A stretch of DNA of 43,027 nucleotides from LH-M37 sp032251315 (lineage in GTDB: Bacteria > Pseudomonadota > Gammaproteobacteria > SZUA-229): NCBI GenBank assembly GCA_032251315.1, contig JAVVEE010000013.1:1-43027 (forward strand), given 5' to 3'. The notes beneath the pieces were generated by a model, which saw only the letters and a program-made list of their open reading frames with translations, searched no databases and was not told where the DNA came from. Of the stretch, positions 1-9,154 are shown one piece after another (the first letter of the stretch is position 1; every line of letters begins with the position of its first letter). A program made the translations under genes and the position numbers.

Positions 1-362
1 GCATAGACCTGAACAGCATAAGCCGCTGCCGGGACGCTCATGATATTCGGTTCAGCGGGAGAAACCGGTTCAGGAGTCGGAGCAATCATTTCCGGTTCGG
101 CTGGTTCGTACACCATCATCTCCGGCTCTGGCATGGTATATTCTGTAACTGTTGCTTCTTCAGCACCGGTAATCCGGGCTGTCTCATCCAGATCCACCTC
201 TACAAATTCTTCGTTCTCAACGGCGGCGGCGCTTGCATCGCGTTTGGCTTTCCATGGGGACTCATCTTCCTGTGACCATGTAGATGACGAGTTAGAGCAG
301 CCTGACAGACTGACCGCCAGAATAGAACCAATAATGATTCCCTGTATCTTTATTATGTTCAC
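1..362 (-). CDS. SPOR-domain lipoprotein, 5' part (runs off left edge)
   Basis: An open frame starts at GTG 362-360, with GGAGAG five bases upstream, and runs off the window after 120 codons. The N-terminus is a type II signal peptide: a Lys at position 5, a hydrophobic run, then the lipobox LSGC at residues 19-22, so Cys22 should be lipidated. A Ser-rich stretch, an acidic segment and a Pro/Glu-rich linker (about residues 75-107) follow. The last visible residues, AYAVQVYA, match the usual opening of a SPOR domain (YxVQVGAF-like), which binds denuded septal peptidoglycan. No ATG lies near the N-terminus, so GTG is the only sensible start. It is downstream of pnp but separated by a terminator, so it is probably a separate transcript. 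The SPOR assignment rests on only the first residues of the domain; the lipoprotein call is firmer. Confidence 0.75.
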   Translation of the reverse strand, partial: MNIIKIQGIIIGSILAVSLSGCSNSSSTWSQEDESPWKAKRDASAAAVENEEFVEVDLDETARITGAEEATVTEYTMPEPEMMVYEPAEPEMIAPTPEPVSPAEPNIMSVPAAAYAVQVY

Positions 363-468
363 GCTATCTCTCCAACACTTTGTTTTATTTTTGTAGGCTT
401 GCAGTATAGATCCAGGAACAATCCCTGAATATAACTCCACCCCTAAATAATTTTTAATCCGTTATACC

Positions 469-497
469 AAAAAAAAGGAGCCAATCGGCTCCTTTTT
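469..497 (-). terminator. Rho-independent terminator after pnp
   Basis: Read on the minus strand, a GGAGCC/GGCTCC stem with a four-base loop (GATT) is followed by eight T. A run of A on the other side makes it potentially bidirectional. It sits 21 bases past the pnp stop and closes the rimP-to-pnp operon. Confidence 0.9.
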
Positions 498-517
498 AGA
501 TCAAAAACATTCACCCG

Positions 518-2614
518 TTAGATCACTTCTTCGTCTAAGGCCTTCATGCTGAGACGAATACGTCCCTGGCGATCAATTTCCAGCACCTTGACTTTAACTA
601 CGTCACCTTCGACCAGCTTGTCGCTGACTTTTTCGACACGTTCTTCAGAAATCTGGGAAATATGGACCAGTCCATCTTTACCCGGCAGGATTTCTACAAA
701 AGCGCCGAAATCCATGATCTTTTTAACGGTGCCGTCATAGACTACGCCTACTTCCGCATCTGAAGTAATCTGTTCGATACGTGAGCGTGCTTTCTCGGCC
801 GCTGCCAGATCACTGGAAGCAATTTTAACGTTACCTTCATCATCGATGTCGATGGTCGCTCCGGTTTCTTCGGTCAGTGAACGGATCATGGCGCCACCTT
901 TACCGATTACATCGCGAATCTTGTCCGGATTGATTTTAATGTTCAAATAGCGAGGGGCAAACTGAGACATTTCAGTATTCGTTTCAGAAACAACCTTGGC
1001 CATTTCGCCGAGTATAAAATTACGACCTTCTTTCGCCTGGCTCAGTGCCTTTTCCATAATTTCACGGGTAATGCCGGTGATTTTGATATCCATCTGCAAG
1101 GCGGAAATACCGTCGGTGGTACCCGCTACTTTAAAGTCCATATCGCCCAGATGATCTTCGTCACCCAGAATATCGGACAGCACTGCAAAGTCGTCGCCTT
1201 CCTTGATCAGACCCATGGCGATACCGGCAACCGGGGCCTTGATCGGCACACCGGCATCCATCAGCGACAAACTGCTGCCACAGACCGAAGCCATGGAACT
1301 CGAGCCATTGGACTCTGTAATCTCCGAAACAACGCGAATGGTGTAGGGGAATTCTTCTTCTGTCGGCATCACGCCCATAACACCGCGCTTGGCCAGACGA
1401 CCATGACCAATCTCACGACGTTTGGGCGTGCCAACCATACCGGTTTCACCGACGCAGTAGGGAGGGAAATTGTAATGCAACATGAACGGTTCACGGTAAG
1501 AACCCCCTAAGGCATCAATAATCTGAGCATCTCTTGCGGTACCCAGCGTGGTGACTACCAGCGCCTGAGTTTCACCGCGGGTAAATAATGCCGAACCATG
1601 TGTGCGTGGTAAGACACCGGTGCGAACGGTAATCTGGCGAACATCACTGGTAGCACGACCATCGATACGCTTTTCACCCGAAATGATACGACCGCGCACA
1701 ATTTTCTTTTCGAGCTTGCCGAAGGCATCAGAAATATCCGCAGCGCTCCAGCCGTTCGTTTCATCAGAGAGTGCTTCAACGGCCGCTTTACGGGCTGCTT
1801 TAACTGCATCCTGACGCTGCAACTTGTCTGCAATGGCATAGGCATCGGTTATAGCGGCGGTTGAGATTTCCGCAACCTTAGCCACCAGAGACTCGTCAAC
1901 GGCCATCGGTGTCCATTCCCAGTTAGTCACGCCGACTTCAGTCTTCAATTCCTTGATGGCATTGACCACGACCTGCATCTGTTCATGACCGTACATGACC
2001 GCACCCAGCATAATCTCTTCTGAGAGCATATTGGCTTCAGATTCAACCATCAGCACAGCTTCATCGGTACCTGCAACCACCAGATCAAGATCGGAGCTTT
2101 CCATCATCGCTTTGGACGGATTCAGGATATATTCGCCGTCTTTGTAACCGATTCGGGCAGCGCCCAGCGGACCTGCAAACGGTGCGCCGGACAGTGACAT
2201 CGCGGCGGATGCGCCGATGATGGCAGCAATTTCCGGATCAGCTTCATCGCACACCGACATCACCGTAGCGACAATCTGAGTATCGTTGGTAAAACCTTTA
2301 GGGAATAACGGACGAATAGGACGGTCGATCAGGCGACAGGTCAGCGTCTCAGCCTCTGAAGGGCGACCTTCGCGCCGGAAGAAACCACCGGGAATCTTAC
2401 CGGCGGCATAGGTCCGTTCCTGATAGTTGACGGTCATCGGGAAAAAATCTTTGGAAGGATCAGCGTCTTTCATAACCACGGCGGTTACAAATACCAATGT
2501 GTCGGCAATACGCACCATCACGGCGGATGAAGCTTGGCGTGCAACTTCACCTGTTTCCAGTGTGACTGTGTGCTCGCCGTATTTAAATTCTTTTTTGATA
2601 GGTGTTGGTATCAC
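518..2614 (-). CDS. pnp: Polyribonucleotide nucleotidyltransferase (PNPase)
   Basis: 3'-to-5' phosphorolytic exoribonuclease of mRNA decay, a trimer that usually joins the RNA degradosome. Two RNase PH-like domains are visible: the first carries the RNA-binding FFRREGRPSE motif near residue 80, and the second includes the GDMDFKVAGT metal/catalytic motif. They are followed by a KH domain (IRDVIGKGGAMIRSL) and a C-terminal S1 domain (VKKIMDFGAFVEILPGKDGLVHIS). The frame is open up to a TTG at 2629, but I chose GTG 2614. It has GGGAAAG six bases upstream and gives an N-terminus (M-IPTPIKKEFKYGEHTV) of the usual length, 698 aa. It is the last gene of the operon, 84 bases after the rpsO stop, the conserved rpsO-pnp pair. 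In E. coli the pnp leader is autoregulated through RNase III; I see only weak hairpin potential here. Confidence 0.97.
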   Translation of the reverse strand: MIPTPIKKEFKYGEHTVTLETGEVARQASSAVMVRIADTLVFVTAVVMKDADPSKDFFPMTVNYQERTYAAGKIPGGFFRREGRPSEAETLTCRLIDRPIRPLFPKGFTNDTQIVATVMSVCDEADPEIAAIIGASAAMSLSGAPFAGPLGAARIGYKDGEYILNPSKAMMESSDLDLVVAGTDEAVLMVESEANMLSEEIMLGAVMYGHEQMQVVVNAIKELKTEVGVTNWEWTPMAVDESLVAKVAEISTAAITDAYAIADKLQRQDAVKAARKAAVEALSDETNGWSAADISDAFGKLEKKIVRGRIISGEKRIDGRATSDVRQITVRTGVLPRTHGSALFTRGETQALVVTTLGTARDAQIIDALGGSYREPFMLHYNFPPYCVGETGMVGTPKRREIGHGRLAKRGVMGVMPTEEEFPYTIRVVSEITESNGSSSMASVCGSSLSLMDAGVPIKAPVAGIAMGLIKEGDDFAVLSDILGDEDHLGDMDFKVAGTTDGISALQMDIKITGITREIMEKALSQAKEGRNFILGEMAKVVSETNTEMSQFAPRYLNIKINPDKIRDVIGKGGAMIRSLTEETGATIDIDDEGNVKIASSDLAAAEKARSRIEQITSDAEVGVVYDGTVKKIMDFGAFVEILPGKDGLVHISQISEERVEKVSDKLVEGDVVKVKVLEIDRQGRIRLSMKALDEEVI

Positions 2615-2698
2615 TATATTCTTTCCCAATGCTTGTGGTTAAGGTTTGATCGATTAGCCCCGCCGCTACTGCCGCGAGTTCCAGCGATTGTCACTTAG

Positions 2699-2968
2699 TT
2701 ATCGACGTAAGCCCAGGCTGGCGATCAGATCTTTGTAACGCTGCTGGTTCTTGCGCTTGAGGTAATCCAGCAATTTACGACGCTGATTAACCATCTGCAA
2801 TAAACCACGACGTGAATGATGATCGTGAATATGTTCTTTAAAGTGCTCGGTCAGTTGAACGATCCGGGTTGTTAATAATGCAACCTGAACTTCAGGCGAA
2901 CCTGTATCGCCCTGTTTTTGCTGGTACTTTCCAACAACTTCAGCTTTTTCCACTGTTGATAATGACAT
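2699..2968 (-). CDS. rpsO: 30S ribosomal protein S15
   Basis: 89 aa, the exact usual length. S15 binds 16S rRNA helices 20-22 early in assembly and bridges to the 50S subunit. The signatures GDTGSPEVQVALLTTRI, HxHDHHSRRGLL and RRKLLDYLKRK are present. ATG start with GGAGAAG just upstream. Lies between truB and pnp as in most gammaproteobacteria. The 268 bases upstream hold a long palindromic element and a possible promoter of its own, so rpsO-pnp may be expressed partly independently of truB. Confidence 0.98.
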   Translation of the reverse strand: MSLSTVEKAEVVGKYQQKQGDTGSPEVQVALLTTRIVQLTEHFKEHIHDHHSRRGLLQMVNQRRKLLDYLKRKNQQRYKDLIASLGLRR

Positions 2969-3010
2969 TTCTTCTCCAAAAATCTGTATTTGTAGGTGCT
3001 AAAAAGATGG

Positions 3011-3037
3011 ATTTTATCACTTATTAACGCAACACAA
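3011..3037 (-). promoter_or_regulatory. Possible rpsO promoter
   Basis: On the minus strand TTGTGT (3032-3037) and TAAAAT (3011-3016) are separated by 15 bases, about 40 bases upstream of the rpsO start. The -10 is good and the spacing short. E. coli has an rpsO promoter in the same place, which is the main support. Confidence 0.35.
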
Positions 3038-3078
3038 AAGCATCGTTAATCGATGATTTTCCCGGCATCAGGTTCAGA

Positions 3079-3235
3079 AGGCTGTCGGGTTTAGGATGAA
3101 TTGGCTGCTGAGGCGGGAGAGCGGCCCATACTTTCCCGATTTTTCGTTGCGTAGAATAACTATGCACTTCAAAATCGAAAAAAGTATGCTCACTCTTCCA
3201 CACCCTCGCTTCAATCCCCCTAAACCCGACAGCCT
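3079..3235. repeat. 157-bp MITE-like element with 17-bp perfect terminal inverted repeats
   Basis: Bases 3079-3095 are the exact reverse complement of 3219-3235, beginning AGGCTGTCGGG. The homology continues inward imperfectly, with CATACTTT and CGATTTTT segments mirrored, around a small internal palindrome near TGCGTAGAATAACTATGC. The whole element can fold into one long cruciform. It ends one base from the truB stop codon and fills most of the truB-rpsO gap. No coding capacity. It could be a non-autonomous transposable element or a REP-type palindrome. No clear target-site duplication is visible at the edges. Confidence 0.75.
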
Positions 3236-3236
3236 C

Positions 3237-4151
3237 CTAGGCCTGAATCATTCTTCGTGGTGCGACCAGACCATCATCCTGGACCTCTCCGACACCAATA
3301 AATTTCTGCTGATCATAAATCCTTACCCAGCCTTCGGTTGGCGCATTGGGCACCTGAATTGGCTGCCCCTGCCCCATATAAAAAGCCGCGTCAGCACCCA
3401 GACACACATTAGGCCAGTCTGCCACACCACTTTCAATTGGTAATAAAATCTGATCCAGCGCATCGACGCCCTGCTCGGCCAGCGCCTGCAAGCTTTCCAT
3501 GGTGAACATTTCGCCCTTATACGGCCCCACACTCAAGCGCCTGAGTCGGGTGACATGCGCACCACAACCCAGCATTTCGCCAATATCTTCGGCCAGGGTA
3601 CGCACATAGGTGCCTTTCGAGCAATGCACTTCCAGGTCGACCAGATCGCCTTCAAACGAATGCAGGATTATTTCGTAAATGCTAATAGTACGCGGCTTGC
3701 GCTCAACCTCAATACCTTCGCGGGCGAGTTTGTACAGGCGTTCGCCATTATGCTTCAGGGCCGAATACATGGGCGGAATCTGATCAATTTCGCCCTTAAA
3801 CTCTGGAATGACCTTCTCTACATCAGCCTGCGTGACAGCCGAGCAGTCACGACGTTGCAGCACCTCACCCTCGGCATCGCCGGTGGTGGTGGTCACACCC
3901 AGCTGAAAGGTAAATCGGTAACGCTTGTCAGCATCCAGCAGGAATGCGGATATTTTTGTCGCCTCGCCAAAACAGATCGGCAGCATACCGGTAGCCAGAG
4001 GGTCCAGGCTCCCGGTGTGCCCGGCCTTGGCGGCGCGGTATAAAGTCTTCACCTGCTGCAGCGCTTTGTTGGAACTGATGCCGGAGGGCTTATCCAGCAA
4101 CAGCACTCCGTTGACTGAACGACCTTTACGTTGACGTTGACGTCTGGACAT
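3237..4151 (-). CDS. truB: tRNA pseudouridine(55) synthase
   Basis: Isomerises U55 in the T-loop of tRNAs. The motif GHTGSLDPLATGMLP contains the catalytic aspartate (Asp50 here; Asp48 in E. coli). The N-terminal motif VNGVLLLDKPSGISSN and the KGTYVRTLAEDIG motif are also present, with a C-terminal PUA-like domain (about residues 250-304) ending in RRMIQA. 304 aa, normal length; ATG start. It starts 15 bases after the rbfA stop in the nusA-infB-rbfA-truB cluster. Its stop is one base from the palindromic element at 3079-3235. Confidence 0.97.
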   Translation of the reverse strand: MSRRQRQRKGRSVNGVLLLDKPSGISSNKALQQVKTLYRAAKAGHTGSLDPLATGMLPICFGEATKISAFLLDADKRYRFTFQLGVTTTTGDAEGEVLQRRDCSAVTQADVEKVIPEFKGEIDQIPPMYSALKHNGERLYKLAREGIEVERKPRTISIYEIILHSFEGDLVDLEVHCSKGTYVRTLAEDIGEMLGCGAHVTRLRRLSVGPYKGEMFTMESLQALAEQGVDALDQILLPIESGVADWPNVCLGADAAFYMGQGQPIQVPNAPTEGWVRIYDQQKFIGVGEVQDDGLVAPRRMIQA

Positions 4152-4166
4152 ACTTATCGAGCCCTG

Positions 4167-4565
4167 TTAATTATCATTATCATCACGCTCATCCTGCTCG
4201 CCAACCGATTTTGACTCGTCTTCGTCAATGGCTGTGCGAATCAGATGCTCCATCGCCGCGCCTCTGGCCATGCTTTCATCATTGATAAATCTCAGGGTAG
4301 GTACGGTACGCGAACGCATTCTGGAGGCCAGTTGACTGCGCAGAAATCCGGAAGCCCGATTCAACGTGGCCATGGTTTCAGCCTGCTTGTCTTCCTCCAT
4401 CACCGAGCAATAAATCACAGCATGGCCCAGATCACGACTCAGTTTTACAGCGGAGAAGGAGAGCAGGCCCATGCGCGGATCTTTGAGTTCATCACGCACA
4501 ATTTCGGCCAGATCTCGACGTATCTGTTCAGCCATGCGCTGGCTACGGGAAAATTCTCTTGGCAT
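4167..4565 (-). CDS. rbfA: Ribosome-binding factor A
   Basis: Cold-shock-associated factor that binds 30S subunits late in assembly near helix 1 of 16S rRNA. 132 aa with the family pattern: basic N-terminus RSQRMAEQIRRDLAEIVRDELKDPRMG, a central KLSRDLGHAVIYCSV strand, then LRFINDESMARGAAMEHLI. The last 20 residues are an acidic, low-complexity tail (DERDDNDN) typical of this variable end. ATG start; 11 bases after the infB stop, so co-transcribed. Confidence 0.96.
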   Translation of the reverse strand: MPREFSRSQRMAEQIRRDLAEIVRDELKDPRMGLLSFSAVKLSRDLGHAVIYCSVMEEDKQAETMATLNRASGFLRSQLASRMRSRTVPTLRFINDESMARGAAMEHLIRTAIDEDESKSVGEQDERDDNDN

Positions 4566-4576
4566 TTCAGTCTGAT

Positions 4577-7150
4577 TTAGAGCGTACGCTCGACCTCGAC
4601 ACGCTCAAATACCTCAATCTGATCACCCGGTCTGACATCGTTGTAGTTTTTCACCGCAATGCCGCACTCGGTACCGCTCTTGACCTCTTCCACATCATCT
4701 TTATATCGGCGTAATGATTCGAGCTCGCCTTCAAAAATAACCACGTTGTCACGCAGTACGCGAATAGGTCGTGAGCGTTTGATGGTGCCCTCTGTCACCA
4801 GAGAACCGGCCACCTGCCCCAGTTGCTGCGAGCGGAAAACTTCCAGCACTTTGGCAAGACCAATAATCTGCTCACGGAATTCCGGTTTTAACAGACCGAC
4901 CAGCGCCTTTTTCACATCATCAATTAGCTCGTAAATCACGCTATAGTAATTAATGTCGACGCCGCGCTCAGCGGCTGAAGTACGTGCCGAAGCATCAGCG
5001 CGAACGTTAAAGCCGAGAACAATGGCATTGGAAGCCGCCGCCAGACTTATGTCTGTTTCATTAATACCGCCAACGCCGGAACCGACAATGGCGACATCGA
5101 TCTCCTCGTTATCAGCGGTGAGCTTGAGCAGCGCCTCTCTGATGGCTTCAAGCGTGCCCTGCACATCGGCCTTGAGCAGAATATTAAGCTTGGTGACTTC
5201 ACCTGCTTTCATCTGATCGAAAATAGAATCGAGCTTGGTCTGCTGCTGACCGGCAAGCCGTAAGTCGCGCGCTTTCTGGCGACGCTTATCGGTGACTTCT
5301 CGTGCTGTGCGCTCATCTTCGACCACTAGCACTTCATCACCTGCACTCGGGGTTTTCGACAGCCCGATGACAGCCACAGGGATTGAAGGCAGGGCCTGCT
5401 CAACCTCCTTACCGAATTCGTCAAACATCGCTCGAACGCGACCAAACTCTTCACCCGCGAGTATGATATCGCCTTTTTTCAGCGTACCCTGTTGCACCAG
5501 TACAGTGGTGGTAACACCACGCCCCTTATCCAGGCTGGCTTCAAGCACAACACCTCTGGCCGGACCTTCAGAATGCGCTTTCAATTCCATTAGTTCGGCT
5601 TGCAGCAAAATAGCATCCAGCAAGTCATCGATGCCCTGCCCGGTTTTGGCCGAGACATTCACAAATACATTCTCGCCACCCCACTCTTCGGAGATCACGG
5701 AATAATTGCCTAATTCGTTCTTCACTCGTTCAGGGTCGGAATCTTCCTTATCGACTTTGTTAACCGCGACGATGATCGGCACATTCGCCGCCTTGGCGTG
5801 CTGTATGGCTTCAACGGTCTGGGGCATGACACCGTCATCGGCAGCCACAACCAGAATCACAACATCGGTGGCATTGGCGCCGCGTTCACGCATGCTGGTA
5901 AAAGCGGCGTGTCCTGGGGTATCAAGGAATGTAATCATGCCCTTGTCGGTTTCTACATGATAAGCGCCGATATGTTGAGTAATGCCACCGGCTTCGCCAG
6001 TCGCGATTTTCGAGGTACGAATGTAATCAAGTAAAGATGTTTTACCGTGATCAACGTGCCCCATAATGGTAACCACCGGTGCTCTGGCGTATTCCTCGAA
6101 CTGAGTTGTATCTCTGGCAAGCAACTCTCTTTCGCGGTCATCTTCATTGATGGTCACGACTTTGTGACCCAGCTCTTCAACCACCAGTGCAGCGGTATCC
6201 TGATCAATGACCTGATTAATCGTCGCCATCACACCCATTCTCATAAGTGCCTTGATCAGATCACCGGCCTTCATCGACATACGCCTGGCTAACTCATCCA
6301 CGGTAATGGTTTCAGGGATATTAACCTCGCGCTGCACCGGCTCAACCGGCATTGCAAAACCATGACGTGTTTCCGCAACAACTCTGCGTGATTGATATTT
6401 GCCTTTTTTCTTCTTACGCTTGCCACTTTTATCTGTGGAGACATGAAGTTCAGTACGACCATGTAGGGTTTTTTCATGCCTGGCTGGCTTTTTGCCACCT
6501 TTATCGCGTCTGGCATCTTCAGCCTGAACGACATCAGGCGTTGCCATCTCGCCGGCGGCTTTTTTCGCTCTCGGCTTTTCGCTCTCGGCTTTGACCGCTT
6601 TGGCAGGCGCTTCCGGCTCGGCTTCGGCATCAACTGCTGTCGGAGCTTTGGCTTCAGCAATTCTGGCTGCCTCTTTCTCACTTTCCTGTTTGCGCAACTC
6701 TGCACGAGCACGAATTCTTTCCTGTTCCTGATCACGCTCTAATTCTCGCTGGGCCTGATCCGCACGCAGTTTTTCCAGGTCCTCCAGCTCTTTTGGTTTA
6801 ACGCCGGCTTCGGGGGCTTTGACAACTTCTTCAACATCACCCGGTTTTGCAATGGTGCGTTTTTTTCTAACTTCGATAGCCACAGTTCTGCCGCGACCCG
6901 GTCCGCTGCCTGTCTTGAGCTCGGAGACAGATTTACGCTTAAGCGTAATCTTTTTGGGCCTGTCTTCTCCACCTGCCGCCGTTTTACCGTGCTGTCCACG
7001 CAAATAATCGAGCAGCTGAAGCTTGTCCTGATCAGAAATTACGGCATCCGCGCCGCTGGCCTTAAGGCCCGCTTCTTTAATCTGATCAAGGAGTCGTTCA
7101 ACCGAAGTTCCGACTACGCCTGCAAGTTGTTTAACTGTTACTTCTGCCAT
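4577..7150 (-). CDS. infB: Translation initiation factor IF-2
   Basis: GTPase that brings fMet-tRNA to the 30S subunit and promotes subunit joining. 857 aa, domains in order: IF2-N (about 1-50, VTVKQLAGVVGTSVERLLDQIKEAGL), a charged Ala/Lys/Glu-rich linker (about 60-260), a second IF2-N-like segment (about 275-330), then the G domain with GHVDHGKT at 364-371, DTPGH at 410-414 and NKVD at 464-467, followed by domains II-IV. The linker is low-complexity, as in other gammaproteobacterial IF-2. An internal alternative start (IF2-beta type) is possible but not evident. ATG start, 14 bases after nusA. Confidence 0.98.
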   Translation of the reverse strand: MAEVTVKQLAGVVGTSVERLLDQIKEAGLKASGADAVISDQDKLQLLDYLRGQHGKTAAGGEDRPKKITLKRKSVSELKTGSGPGRGRTVAIEVRKKRTIAKPGDVEEVVKAPEAGVKPKELEDLEKLRADQAQRELERDQEQERIRARAELRKQESEKEAARIAEAKAPTAVDAEAEPEAPAKAVKAESEKPRAKKAAGEMATPDVVQAEDARRDKGGKKPARHEKTLHGRTELHVSTDKSGKRKKKKGKYQSRRVVAETRHGFAMPVEPVQREVNIPETITVDELARRMSMKAGDLIKALMRMGVMATINQVIDQDTAALVVEELGHKVVTINEDDRERELLARDTTQFEEYARAPVVTIMGHVDHGKTSLLDYIRTSKIATGEAGGITQHIGAYHVETDKGMITFLDTPGHAAFTSMRERGANATDVVILVVAADDGVMPQTVEAIQHAKAANVPIIVAVNKVDKEDSDPERVKNELGNYSVISEEWGGENVFVNVSAKTGQGIDDLLDAILLQAELMELKAHSEGPARGVVLEASLDKGRGVTTTVLVQQGTLKKGDIILAGEEFGRVRAMFDEFGKEVEQALPSIPVAVIGLSKTPSAGDEVLVVEDERTAREVTDKRRQKARDLRLAGQQQTKLDSIFDQMKAGEVTKLNILLKADVQGTLEAIREALLKLTADNEEIDVAIVGSGVGGINETDISLAAASNAIVLGFNVRADASARTSAAERGVDINYYSVIYELIDDVKKALVGLLKPEFREQIIGLAKVLEVFRSQQLGQVAGSLVTEGTIKRSRPIRVLRDNVVIFEGELESLRRYKDDVEEVKSGTECGIAVKNYNDVRPGDQIEVFERVEVERTL

Positions 7151-7164
7151 AAATGCCTCAGTAC

Positions 7165-8661
7165 CTATTTTTCCTCGGCTTCAAACCATGGAGCGCGAGC
7201 TGTCATAATCAATGATGATGCACATTCTTCGTCCATCTCATCAATTACCATTAATTCATCAACGGAAAGTTCTGCTAAATCTTCCATTGTACATACACCA
7301 ATTGCCGCCAGACGATTAGCCATGACCGGATCCATGCCTTCCATGTTGAGCAGGTCTTCCGCAGGCTTGTGCTCTTCCAGAACCTCTTCAGTCATGATCG
7401 CCTGGGTCAGCAGATAGTCACGTGCACGATTGCGCAATTCATTAACAATCTCTTCGTCAAACTCTTCGATTGCCAACAGCTCATCTTCGGGCACATAAGC
7501 GACCTCTTCAATAGTAGTAAAGCCTTCGGCAACCAGGATTTCTGCAAGTTCAGCATCCACATCCAGCTGCTCAACAAACACCTGTAGATACTTGGAGCTT
7601 TCTTCTTCGCTTATGTCTTCTGCATCTTTCTCGGTCATGACGTTGAGTTCCCAGCCGGTCAATTCACTGGCGAGCCGAATATTCTGACCGCCACGGCCGA
7701 TCGCCATCGCCAGCTTATCTTCTTCAACCGCAATATTCATACTGTGCGAATCTTCATCGACAACAATGGAGACCACTTCCGCCGGTGACATAGCATTGAT
7801 CACAAACTGCGCTGGATTTTCATCCCACAGGATAATATCTACCCGCTCGCCGGCCAGTTCATTGGAGACCGACTGTACCCGTGACCCGCGCATGCCGACA
7901 CAGGCACCGATAGGGTCGAGTCTCGGGTCGAGGGAATTAACGGCGACTTTTGCACGCGAACCGGGGTCACGGGCACCGCAGATAATCTCAATTAAATTCT
8001 GATCCACTTCCGGCACTTCAAGCTTAAACAACTCGACCAGAAATTCCGGTGCGGTACGACTGACGAACAACTGCGGGCCACGAGCTTCAGCACGCACTTC
8101 ACGCAGGTAACCGCGTAATCGATCACCCGGGCGAACGGCCTCACGCGGAATCATATCTTCCCGGGGGATAAAGGCTTCGACATTGTCACCCAGATCAAGA
8201 TAGACGTTGCCGCGCTCAACACGCTTGACTGTGCCCATCACCATCTCGCCTTCACGATCCTTATAGGCTTCGACTACCCGAGAGCGCTCGGCTTCACGGA
8301 CTTTCTGCACAATAACCTGTTTGGCGGTTTGTGCGGCAATGCGACCAAATTCGACCGACTCGATCTGCTCTTCCACATAGTCACCAATCTGAATCTCAGG
8401 CTCATCGATCTGTGCGGCTTCAATGGTGATTTCTGCCAGCGGATTCTCCATAGGCTCATCTGAACTGATTACCAGCCAGCGTCTGAAAGTATCGTAGTCA
8501 CCGGTTTCACGATCGATATCCACACGAACTTCAATCTCCTTGCCACTTTTCTTGCGCGTAGCCGAAGCCAGAGCCGCTTCAATGGCCTGGAAAATGATCT
8601 CTTTGTCGATGCCTTTTTCGTTCGACACCGCGTCAGCGACGTAGAGAATATCCTTGTTCAT
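7165..8661 (-). CDS. nusA: Transcription termination/antitermination factor NusA
   Basis: Binds RNA polymerase and modulates pausing, intrinsic termination and rRNA antitermination. 498 aa: N-terminal RNAP-binding domain (about 1-130), S1 domain (MVMGTVKRVERGNVYLDLGDNVEAFIP, about 135-200), tandem KH domains (GSRVQSVSNELAGERVDIILW and MAIGRGGQNIRLASELTGW), then two acidic AR repeats in the last 130 residues. These repeats, typical of gammaproteobacterial NusA, bind the alpha CTD and mask RNA binding. Second coding gene of the operon, 15 bases after rimP. Confidence 0.98.
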   Translation of the reverse strand: MNKDILYVADAVSNEKGIDKEIIFQAIEAALASATRKKSGKEIEVRVDIDRETGDYDTFRRWLVISSDEPMENPLAEITIEAAQIDEPEIQIGDYVEEQIESVEFGRIAAQTAKQVIVQKVREAERSRVVEAYKDREGEMVMGTVKRVERGNVYLDLGDNVEAFIPREDMIPREAVRPGDRLRGYLREVRAEARGPQLFVSRTAPEFLVELFKLEVPEVDQNLIEIICGARDPGSRAKVAVNSLDPRLDPIGACVGMRGSRVQSVSNELAGERVDIILWDENPAQFVINAMSPAEVVSIVVDEDSHSMNIAVEEDKLAMAIGRGGQNIRLASELTGWELNVMTEKDAEDISEEESSKYLQVFVEQLDVDAELAEILVAEGFTTIEEVAYVPEDELLAIEEFDEEIVNELRNRARDYLLTQAIMTEEVLEEHKPAEDLLNMEGMDPVMANRLAAIGVCTMEDLAELSVDELMVIDEMDEECASSLIMTARAPWFEAEEK

Positions 8662-8676
8662 GCTTTGTAAACCTCA

Positions 8677-9141
8677 CTATTTCTTATCAAAATCGGGTAC
8701 CAGTCTGGCCTTGTCAATCGTCGCAACGGGCAGACGTACCTCTTTGTTATCACATTCGATGATGATGTCATCATCTTCAACGCCGGTTAAACGGCCTTTA
8801 AAATTACGCTGACCTTCAAACGCCATACCGGTTTTAACCTTGACCTCTTCACCGATAAAACGCTGAAAATCCTGTAGACGTCGCAAGGGCCTGTCCATGC
8901 CCGGTGACGATACCTCCAGACTGTATTGCCCGGAAATGGGATCTTCAACATCCAGCACCGCACTGATTTGCTGGCTCACCGCTGAGCAGTCCTCAACCAG
9001 AATGCCTGCATCCCGGTCGATATACAGGCGCAGCATGCCATATTTTGAATTGGGGTGGTATTCAATTTCAACCAACTCATAGCCCATGCCTGTGACTACG
9101 GGTTCAAACAATTCCCACAATTTTATCAGACTATGGCGCAT
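8677..9141 (-). CDS. rimP: Ribosome maturation factor RimP
   Basis: Needed for 30S maturation, acting on the central pseudoknot of 16S rRNA. Signatures ELVEIEYHPN, LRLYIDRDAGILVEDCSAVSQQISAVLDVEDPI, YSLEVSSPGMDRPL and a C-terminal SH3-like barrel (FKGRLTGVEDDDIIIE). The frame stays open upstream to 9234, but that extension would run through the tRNA terminator. I chose ATG 9141 (MRHSLIKLWELFEPVV), with GGAAAG seven bases upstream, giving 154 aa, the normal size. Immediately upstream is a small perfect hairpin (9155-9168), then the tRNA-fMet terminator. Confidence 0.96.
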   Translation of the reverse strand: MRHSLIKLWELFEPVVTGMGYELVEIEYHPNSKYGMLRLYIDRDAGILVEDCSAVSQQISAVLDVEDPISGQYSLEVSSPGMDRPLRRLQDFQRFIGEEVKVKTGMAFEGQRNFKGRLTGVEDDDIIIECDNKEVRLPVATIDKARLVPDFDKK

Positions 9142-9154
9142 GGGTATCTTTCCA

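Noticed and set aside
2615..2629. pnp start at TTG 2629
   Set aside because: No ribosome-binding site for it; the GTG five codons later has GGGAAAG at good spacing and a family-length N-terminus.
3079..3235. Integron attC site
   Set aside because: The arms do not fit the GTTRRRY/RYYYAAC core consensus in the right order and no integrase or cassette array is present.
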